Source: Shewanella decolorationis S12
GTDB taxonomy: Bacteria; Pseudomonadota; Gammaproteobacteria; Enterobacterales; Shewanellaceae
Assembly (NCBI RefSeq): GCF_000485795.1
Contig: NZ_AXZL01000070.1
Location: forward strand, 37,411 to 101,410
Direction: 5' to 3'
Length of the DNA: 64,000 nt
Below the pieces are notes generated by a model, which saw only the letters and a list, made by a program, of their open reading frames with translations, was not told the origin of the DNA and did not search any database. The position numbers were made by a program, and so were the translations under genes. Numbering within the stretch: position 1 is the stretch's first letter; each line of letters opens with the position of its first letter. Of the stretch, positions 58,028 through 64,000 are shown one piece after another.

Positions 58028-58713
58028 TGCAGAGCCGCCAACGCTTGTTAATTGCCGTGCTGGCCGCGGGTGAGAGCCGGCGATTTCAGGGTGTTAAATT
58101 GGCGCAGCCATTATCCACGCCAGCGAATGAAGGGCGAGGGCAAAGCATCTTACAACGGCATATTGACCGTCTGGTTCGTTTTACCTCGGCGCCATTGGTA
58201 ATGGGTGCATCCAATCAAGTCAGTGCTTCGCTGCTGGTGGTGCTCGGTGCCCATGCTAACGAGCTGCTTTGTCAACTTGAGGCTCTTGGGGCGAATCAAT
58301 TCACGCTACTGCATAATGCCGACTGGCAGACTGGCTTGTCATCGTCACTGCGAGTTGCGGCGGACTATGCAAAAGCGCAGCAGTATGATGGCATGCTACT
58401 CACCTTAGCGGATCAGGTTGCGCTGACATTTGAAGACTATCGGCAGTTGATTGAGACTTGGCAAACCAGTCAGCAATCTGTGGCCGCGCTTTATAAACAC
58501 GAAGCAGGCAAGTTGGATGAATTAGGCGCCCCTGCTATTTTTAATGCCTCAATACTCGATTTATTAACGGATTTGACCGGCGATCGCGGCGCCAAATCCA
58601 TATTAAAACAACTGGCAAATGTGGGTGAGTTAGTGGCTGTTCCCTTACCCCATGCCGCGATTGATATTGATACTAAAGCCGATCTTGCGTCGTGGTTGGC
58701 ACTTAAGGAGTGA
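58027..58713 (+). CDS. MobA/MocA-like molybdenum cofactor nucleotidyltransferase
   Basis: This 228-aa protein has the NTP-transferase signature LAAGESRRFQGVKL at its start and LADQVALTFEDYRQL in the middle. Members (MocA) attach CMP to molybdopterin to give the cytosine dinucleotide cofactor used by xanthine-dehydrogenase-type enzymes. The start is fixed by the TAATG overlap with xdhC. It ends 3 bases before the ferredoxin-like subunit gene. Confidence 0.85.
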   Translation: MQSRQRLLIAVLAAGESRRFQGVKLAQPLSTPANEGRGQSILQRHIDRLVRFTSAPLVMGASNQVSASLLVVLGAHANELLCQLEALGANQFTLLHNADWQTGLSSSLRVAADYAKAQQYDGMLLTLADQVALTFEDYRQLIETWQTSQQSVAALYKHEAGKLDELGAPAIFNASILDLLTDLTGDRGAKSILKQLANVGELVAVPLPHAAIDIDTKADLASWLALKE

Positions 58714-58716
58714 GTT

Positions 58717-59214
58717 ATGGCAATACCATCCTCGGAGGCGGCAAAGGACCAGAGTCTTGCGATGCCTTCCCAAAACCTGACCATTAACGGCAGATCTTTT
58801 ACCTTAAATGCGGATCCGAATATGCCTATCCTCTGGGCATTACGGGATATTTTAGGCTTAACGGGCACTAAATATGGCTGCGGTGCAGGGCTTTGCGGCG
58901 CCTGTACTGTGCATTTAGATGGTCAGCCTGTGCGCGCCTGTTTAACCAGCGTATCCCAGGCGCAAGGCAAACAACTGACCACGATTGAAGGGCTGGATAA
59001 TCAAAAGCTTAAAAATGCTTGGGCCGAACACAATGTGCCTCAGTGTGGTTATTGTCAGGCCGGGCAACTAATGTCGGCGGCGGCCTTAGTCACTCAGCAT
59101 CCCAAACCGTCGGCGGAGCAAATCGATGCTGCCATGTCGGGTAATTTGTGTCGCTGCGGTACCTATCCTCGGATAAAAGCGGCGCTGCAAAGCTATGCCA
59201 AACAGGAGGGCTAA
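58717..59214 (+). CDS. [2Fe-2S] subunit of a molybdenum hydroxylase (IorA-like)
   Basis: This 165-aa protein holds two [2Fe-2S] clusters. The plant-type cluster uses Cys55, Cys60, Cys63 and Cys75; the helical-domain cluster uses Cys110, Cys113, Cys145 and Cys147. This is the small subunit of isoquinoline 1-oxidoreductase/aldehyde dehydrogenase-type enzymes and pairs with the large subunit next to it. It has no signal peptide and probably travels with its Tat-tagged partner. Confidence 0.92.
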   Translation: MAIPSSEAAKDQSLAMPSQNLTINGRSFTLNADPNMPILWALRDILGLTGTKYGCGAGLCGACTVHLDGQPVRACLTSVSQAQGKQLTTIEGLDNQKLKNAWAEHNVPQCGYCQAGQLMSAAALVTQHPKPSAEQIDAAMSGNLCRCGTYPRIKAALQSYAKQEG

Positions 59215-59215
59215 G

Positions 59216-61462
59216 ATGAGTACATTCACCGCAGTTGAAAATATCAGTCGCCGCGATGTGTTAAAACTCTTCGGCGCCGTCGGAGGCGGCCTCGCTCTTG
59301 GGGCTAGTGGTCTCAGTTGGAGTCCCATGGCATTGGCGCAGGATCAGCAGGCGCGGCTCAATCTGTTTATCGCCATCGGTGAGGATGACAAGGTTTATTT
59401 GACCTGCCACCGCTCCGAAATGGGTCAGGGGATCCGCACGGGGATTTTACAAATCTTGGCCGAAGAGCTGGAGGCCGATTGGGATAAAATTGTGCCTATT
59501 CAAGGACTCGCCGATAAACGCTACGCCAGCCAAAATACCGATGGCAGCCGCAGTATCCGCGAAAACTATGACCGCATGCGTGAGATGGGCGCGATGGCTC
59601 GAACCATGCTTGAGCAAGCCGCCGCAGCCCGCTGGAAAGTCCCCGTGAGTGAGGTGCAGGCCAAAGATCATCAAGTGCTACATGCCAAATCAGGCCGTGC
59701 TGCGCGCTTTGGCGAATTAGCCCTAGATGCGGCGGGATTACCACTGCCTGCGGCCGATTCGCTACGATTAAAGGCGGTTAAGGATTTCAAGCAAATTGGA
59801 ACTTCGCGTCAGATAGTCGATATGCAGGCCATGCTCACGGGCAAGGCCATCTATGGCTATGATATCCAAGTGGATAACATGCTTTATGCCAGCATTATGC
59901 GCCCACCCGTATTGGGGAGCGATGTGGCAAGTCTTGACGATAGTGCGGCGCGCAAAGTAGCGGGGGTGGTCGATGTGTACCGTTTACCAACGTCCAAGGG
60001 GGCTCCCGCTTTTCAAGCCTTAGGCGGCGTAGCTGTGGTGGCGACAAACACTTGGAGTGCGCTGCAGGGGCGTAAAGCCTTGCAAGTGAGCTGGACTGAG
60101 TCTGCCAACAGCAGCCACGATTCTAAAACTTACCTGAAAGAGCTGGTGGATAAGGTACAAGCCCCAGGCAAGGTGGTGCGTCAAGTTGGGGATGAGGTCA
60201 AAGCATGGCCGAAGGATGATACCCTCAAGGCGATTTATACCGTGCCTTATCTTATCCATTCCTCCATCGAGCCGCCCGTGGCCACCGCCAATGTGACCGA
60301 TAAGGGCTGTGAAATTTGGGCATCGACACAAACACCGCAGAGTACCCAGCAAAATGTGGCAGCTGCCTTAGGTATTGCCGAAGATGCGGTGAAAGTGAAT
60401 GTGACGCTACTGGGCGGTGGCTTTGGACGTAAGTCCAAACCGGATTTCAGTGTGGAGGCGGCGCTACTCTCCAAGCAATTTAAACGGCCGGTGAAGGTGA
60501 GTTGGAGCCGTGAGGATGAGATCCAAAACGGTTATTATCATGCTATCAGTGCCCAGTGTTATCAGGCCTTGTTCGATGCCAATAACAAACCCACAGCGCT
60601 ACTGGCGCGTACGGGCTTCCCGTCGATCAGCTCCACCTTTGCCGAGGGCGTTGAGTATCCATCCGGCGGTGAGTTGGACTTAGGTTTTGTCGATGTGCCC
60701 TTTGCCCTGGCAAATTTACGCTACGAGGCCGTTAAGGCCAGCGCCCATAGCCGTATCGGTTGGATGCGCTCGGTATGTAACATTCAACATGGGTTTGGCG
60801 TGGGCAGTTTTGTCGATGAAATGGCCCATAAAGCTAAGTTATCTTGTCCCGATATGTGGCGTAGCTTACTGGGTCAAGCGAGGCGAGAGACCTTTGAGAA
60901 CCAAGGCTTTAAATATGGCAACTATGGCGAAGACTTAACTCGTCACCCCGTTGATGTCGGCCGTTACCTCAAGGTGATTGAGGTGGTTGAACAAGCTCAG
61001 GCCAAGGCGCCTAAAGCGGGTAAGAATCAAGGTTGGGGCTTTGCGGTGCACCGCAGTTTTGTGAGTGTGGTGGCGGTGGCAATGCGGGTAGAAGTCGGCG
61101 AGGACAAACAGCTTAAAGTGCTGAATGCCATTGCTGCGATTGATGCTGGCACTGTGGTTAACCCCGACAGGGTGAAAGCGCAGACCGAAGGCGCGATAGT
61201 CTTTGGCTTAAGCTTGGCGCTTATGGGGGAGATCAGTTACCAACAGGGTAAGGTGATGCAGTCTAACTTCCATGATTATCCGCTTCTACGTTTACCCCAA
61301 GTGCCAGAGATGGAGATCATCATTATCGACTCGGATGCACCGCCAGCAGGTGTGGGTGAGCCCGGCGTACCGCCTGTGGCACCTAGCCTGACCAATGCGA
61401 TATTTGCCGCAACAGGCCTTAGGATCCGAGATCTGCCAGTTAATAAACAGTTAAAGGTGTGA
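59216..61462 (+). CDS. Molybdenum-binding large subunit, isoquinoline oxidoreductase type (IorB-like), Tat-exported
   Basis: This 748-aa protein has a twin-arginine signal (SRRDVLKLFG, Arg12-Arg13, then a hydrophobic segment). Molybdopterin-binding domains follow: CHRSEMGQGIRTG, LLGGGFGRKSK, and the C-terminal GVGEPGVPP with the catalytic Glu (about 717). The family oxidises N-heterocycles or aldehydes in the periplasm. No cytochrome subunit gene is next to it, so its electron acceptor is not evident. The ATG lies 1 base after the small-subunit stop. Confidence 0.92.
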   Translation: MSTFTAVENISRRDVLKLFGAVGGGLALGASGLSWSPMALAQDQQARLNLFIAIGEDDKVYLTCHRSEMGQGIRTGILQILAEELEADWDKIVPIQGLADKRYASQNTDGSRSIRENYDRMREMGAMARTMLEQAAAARWKVPVSEVQAKDHQVLHAKSGRAARFGELALDAAGLPLPAADSLRLKAVKDFKQIGTSRQIVDMQAMLTGKAIYGYDIQVDNMLYASIMRPPVLGSDVASLDDSAARKVAGVVDVYRLPTSKGAPAFQALGGVAVVATNTWSALQGRKALQVSWTESANSSHDSKTYLKELVDKVQAPGKVVRQVGDEVKAWPKDDTLKAIYTVPYLIHSSIEPPVATANVTDKGCEIWASTQTPQSTQQNVAAALGIAEDAVKVNVTLLGGGFGRKSKPDFSVEAALLSKQFKRPVKVSWSREDEIQNGYYHAISAQCYQALFDANNKPTALLARTGFPSISSTFAEGVEYPSGGELDLGFVDVPFALANLRYEAVKASAHSRIGWMRSVCNIQHGFGVGSFVDEMAHKAKLSCPDMWRSLLGQARRETFENQGFKYGNYGEDLTRHPVDVGRYLKVIEVVEQAQAKAPKAGKNQGWGFAVHRSFVSVVAVAMRVEVGEDKQLKVLNAIAAIDAGTVVNPDRVKAQTEGAIVFGLSLALMGEISYQQGKVMQSNFHDYPLLRLPQVPEMEIIIIDSDAPPAGVGEPGVPPVAPSLTNAIFAATGLRIRDLPVNKQLKV

Positions 61463-61830
61463 TGCTGTAAACCACACCTGAGTGAGCAAAAAAGCGCCTA
61501 ATAAGCGCTTTTTTCGTTTTTTTACCACAAATAAATTGCTTGTTTGTAAATTTACGGGCATTAATGCCGAAAATTAGCAATAGATCAGGTTTTTGTTACC
61601 AGAATAGAGGTAATTTAACCAATATGTTTACTCAAGTGACCTAAGGTATGCGGACTCGCGTACACATTCATTTGAATCGGTTCCTAGTCGGCCTGTGAGT
61701 CAATTTTCGATTGCAGATCCCTACTAAAAATTGATCGACACGGAAGTGAAGGGCGCTATAACACCATAATACAGCCGCACCTTAAGCGCATTTGAGTATT
61801 TACTTCCGTGAAAACAATAAAGGGGTCATC
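61463..61830. other. Gap between the hydroxylase cluster and the DUF1097 gene
   Basis: A 10-bp stem terminator (AAAAAAGCGC / GCGCTTTTTT, 61488-61514) ends the hydroxylase operon. A smaller AGGTGTG/CACACCT hairpin lies at about 61455-61479, overlapping the end of the gene. The remaining 316 bases contain no gene I can support and presumably the DUF1097 promoter. Confidence 0.6.
61488..61514 (+). terminator. Terminator of the molybdenum hydroxylase operon
   Basis: AAAAAAGCGC-CTAATAA-GCGCTTTTTT perfect stem with T-run, 25 bases after the large-subunit stop. Confidence 0.9.
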
Positions 61831-62322
61831 ATGGAAAATCGTTGGCAAGTCGCTATTTCGGCGGGGCTATTAGCCTCTGTCTGGTGTGGTATCGCAGATG
61901 CCTTTCATCTCGTTACTTGGATTGGCTTTTTAGGTTGCAGCACGTTTTTTGCTCAGCCTAAGGCGGGTTTTCAAGGCGTGATGATGGCGTGGTGCACCAA
62001 TCTCTCCGGTGTGTTTTGGGCTTGGCTCATTATCAGCGGTAGCAGTTTTTTCGTATCGCCTGTGGCGGGTTATCTGTTTACGGGTATCGCGACCTCGGCA
62101 ATGTGCCTACAAGCCAGTTATCAAAAACTCAGTTTTATTCCCGGTGCCTTTATTGGCTGTTGTATTACCTTTGCCATGGCAGGGGATGTCGCCAATATTG
62201 TGCCGCCTTTAGTATTGGGCGCCCTGTTAGGTTTTTGTATGAGCTTATTGACGGCGCAGTTAATCACCCTTCGTCAAAAATGGTCAGCATCTACAGGTTC
62301 TGAAATCGCCAGTGCCGATTAA
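61831..62322 (+). CDS. DUF1097 family inner-membrane protein
   Basis: This 163-aa protein has about five hydrophobic helices with many Gly/Ala/Ser, and the start RWQVAISAGLLASVWCGIAD. This is typical of the DUF1097 (YcdZ-like) group of unknown function. The AAAGGGG site fixes the ATG at 61831, although the open frame extends 13 codons upstream. It stands alone between the hydroxylase operon and a chemoreceptor. Confidence 0.75.
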   Translation: MENRWQVAISAGLLASVWCGIADAFHLVTWIGFLGCSTFFAQPKAGFQGVMMAWCTNLSGVFWAWLIISGSSFFVSPVAGYLFTGIATSAMCLQASYQKLSFIPGAFIGCCITFAMAGDVANIVPPLVLGALLGFCMSLLTAQLITLRQKWSASTGSEIASAD

Positions 62323-62435
62323 TTTTCTTTCACTGTCATGTGCGGATGTGTCTGTGCGGTAATAAAGTGATGGAATAGATGAGCTATAATGCTGATTTAG
62401 TACCCGATAGCCTTTAGATCTTAGGAAATATCAAG

Positions 62436-63890
62436 ATGAAACAAATCCAGTTTCGTACCATTGATGCCATATTGATCAAATTCAGTCTCAACGGAAAATT
62501 TTGGATTGTCTGTTCTATGGTGGCGTTAATCACGGCTACCATTGCACTTATCAATTACCAACATGCTCACCGCAACCTCGAAGCCGCCTCTCTGGCTCGG
62601 GTACAGGCGACTGTTGATGCCTTTGCACAAGTCGCGAATGCGCAAAAATTGCAGGGTGATGCCCTGTCACAGTTTGCCCGTGACAATGGTTTAAGTGTTG
62701 TCACTCGCCAAGCAGAGGCGCAGCGCCAAAGGGATAATGTGACCGCCAGCGCCAGCGTGGGATCAAGCGGCGCACTTGAGCTGTCGCAAAATGTTGCCCA
62801 ATGGGAAAGCGACGGTCGCAGCGATGCCAACTTAATGTTTTGGCTCGCGTTAATCGGTTTATTGCCCTTATTCCAGTTAAGCTATTGGATTTCAACCTCC
62901 CTCGGCGGTGGTCTGTGGGATATGTACATGGCCATCAAACGCTTAGCCGATGGCGACTTAAGTTTTAGATTAAACTTTTTCGGTACCGATGACTTCAGCT
63001 TAATCGCCCGCGAAATTGACCGCTGCGCCGATAATATGAGCGAAATGGTGAGCGCTATCCGCAATAATGCCCAGACGCTCTCCCTTGCCGCCGATGAGTT
63101 TAATCAGCAGGCTAAAATCAGCGGTGAGTTAATTGGTGCTCAGCATCAATTTTTAGACTCAGTGGCTGTTGCCATGGCGCAGATGACTTCGGCGATTGAA
63201 GAAGTGTCGGTCAATGCCAGCAACACCTCGCTCCAGACCAAAGATAACGCCAGCCAAATGAGTGCCAGCCAAGGACGTATTAGCCATACGGTGGACAGTA
63301 TTGGTCAACTCTCAACCAAGATTGGTGCGGCCTTTTCATCGGTAGAACAACTATCTAAGGATGCGGCGGCTATCGATGCCGTGGTGACTACCATCAACAG
63401 TATTTCCGAGCAGACCAATTTGCTGGCGCTGAATGCGGCGATTGAAGCGGCCCGTGCGGGTGAGCAAGGTCGAGGTTTTGCGGTGGTTGCCGATGAAGTG
63501 CGTACCTTAGCGGGACGCACCCAGCAGGCAACAGTAGAGATCCAAGCGATGATCGAAGGCTTACAATCGGGTACTCGTCAGCTCTCCAATATCACCACCG
63601 AGATTGTGGACCGCGCCGATGAAGGCCGTAGCGCCATTATTGCCGTGGGCGATGATGTTGAAGGGATGGCGCAATCGGTTAATGCCGTATTCGATATGAG
63701 TAGCCAGATTGCCGCATCGGCGGAAGAACAAAGTGTCGCCGCCCGTGATATTGCTGGCCAACTCAATGAGATCCGTCATCAATCCGATACCATTAAACAA
63801 ACGGCGCAGCGCAGTGTCACCCTAGCGCATGATTTGCAACATGCCTCGGTTCAGCTTGAAGGCATTTTAAAGCAGTATCGAACCAGCTAA
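62436..63890 (+). CDS. Methyl-accepting chemotaxis protein with small periplasmic domain
   Basis: This 484-aa chemoreceptor has transmembrane helix 1 (about 22-40), a short periplasmic domain of about 85 residues, transmembrane helix 2 ([20 protein letters not shown], about 132-151), a HAMP-like domain, and the signalling hairpin with [20 protein letters not shown]. The tiny sensor domain suggests it detects a small ligand or a binding protein. AGGAAA precedes the ATG. Confidence 0.9.
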   Translation: MKQIQFRTIDAILIKFSLNGKFWIVCSMVALITATIALINYQHAHRNLEAASLARVQATVDAFAQVANAQKLQGDALSQFARDNGLSVVTRQAEAQRQRDNVTASASVGSSGALELSQNVAQWESDGRSDANLMFWLALIGLLPLFQLSYWISTSLGGGLWDMYMAIKRLADGDLSFRLNFFGTDDFSLIAREIDRCADNMSEMVSAIRNNAQTLSLAADEFNQQAKISGELIGAQHQFLDSVAVAMAQMTSAIEEVSVNASNTSLQTKDNASQMSASQGRISHTVDSIGQLSTKIGAAFSSVEQLSKDAAAIDAVVTTINSISEQTNLLALNAAIEAARAGEQGRGFAVVADEVRTLAGRTQQATVEIQAMIEGLQSGTRQLSNITTEIVDRADEGRSAIIAVGDDVEGMAQSVNAVFDMSSQIAASAEEQSVAARDIAGQLNEIRHQSDTIKQTAQRSVTLAHDLQHASVQLEGILKQYRTS

Positions 63891-64000
63891 GCGATTGCTT
63901 TATGTGGATTAGGTTTATGAATCCTCATTAGTTTGGAAGCTTAACGCTCTATCTTTTGGCGAAGCGTAATAGCTAAAAAAATGGCGGTTAAAATTTTTTT

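Overview
The window looks like a chromosomal segment of a Shewanella species close to the S. oneidensis / MR-4 / ANA-3 group. Evidence: an enteric-like gene order (fadIJ-sixA-smrB-prmB-aroC ... mnmC-fabB ... pdxB-asd-fimV/hubP-truA-folC-dedD-cvpA-purF), a long acidic FimV/HubP polar protein, a periplasmic tetraheme cytochrome c beside a flavoprotein reductase, several chemoreceptors, and mid-range GC. This assignment rests on recalled family sequences, not on a database search. No rRNA, tRNA, insertion sequence, prophage or CRISPR array was seen.

Layout. 1-6869 (minus): a moxR-DUF58-DUF4381-batA-batBC-batD aerotolerance-type operon that runs off the left edge. 7143-10588 (plus): anaerobic/second beta-oxidation pair fadI-fadJ, with PsrA-like and FadR-like operators upstream. 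10850-19357: an accessory patch containing a small membrane protein, a secreted protein made of eleven 13-residue tandem repeats with a 38-aa ORF behind it, a 1430-aa c-di-GMP sensor (propeller-PAS-PAS-GGDEF-EAL) whose sensor half is AT-rich, and an insulinase-family protease. 19527-31154: housekeeping genes sixA, smrB, prmB, aroC, an MFS permease, a NAD-kinase-like protein, yfcL, a SpoU methyltransferase, mnmC (with an eroded methyltransferase half), fabB and pdxB. 31157-40987: asd, fimV/hubP, truA, folC, dedD, cvpA, purF. 41090-45546: an Na+/alanine symporter, a Fur-box-associated small membrane protein, and topB under an apparent LexA (SOS) box.

The most striking part is 45590-52399. A sigma-54 activator (GAF-AAA+-Fis) sits between two transcription units. 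One is an outer-membrane porin upstream of it. The other is an operon of a Tat-exported flavoprotein enoate-reductase-like protein, a Sec-exported HAL/PAL-family protein that lacks the Ala-Ser-Gly MIO triad, and a periplasmic tetraheme cytochrome c. Both units carry a -24/-12 promoter and copies of the same inverted repeat (AATCAC-N8-GTGATT) at the same distance from the promoter. I infer a dedicated periplasmic respiratory system: the porin admits a substrate, the lyase-like protein makes or binds an unsaturated acid, and the flavoprotein reduces it with electrons from the cytochrome.

52621-64000: a prolyl-aminopeptidase-like hydrolase, an MBL-fold hydrolase, two methyl-accepting chemotaxis proteins, a molybdenum hydroxylase cluster (XdhC, MobA-like, 2Fe-2S subunit, Tat-exported Mo subunit), and a DUF1097 membrane protein. 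The last 110 bases hold no recognisable gene.
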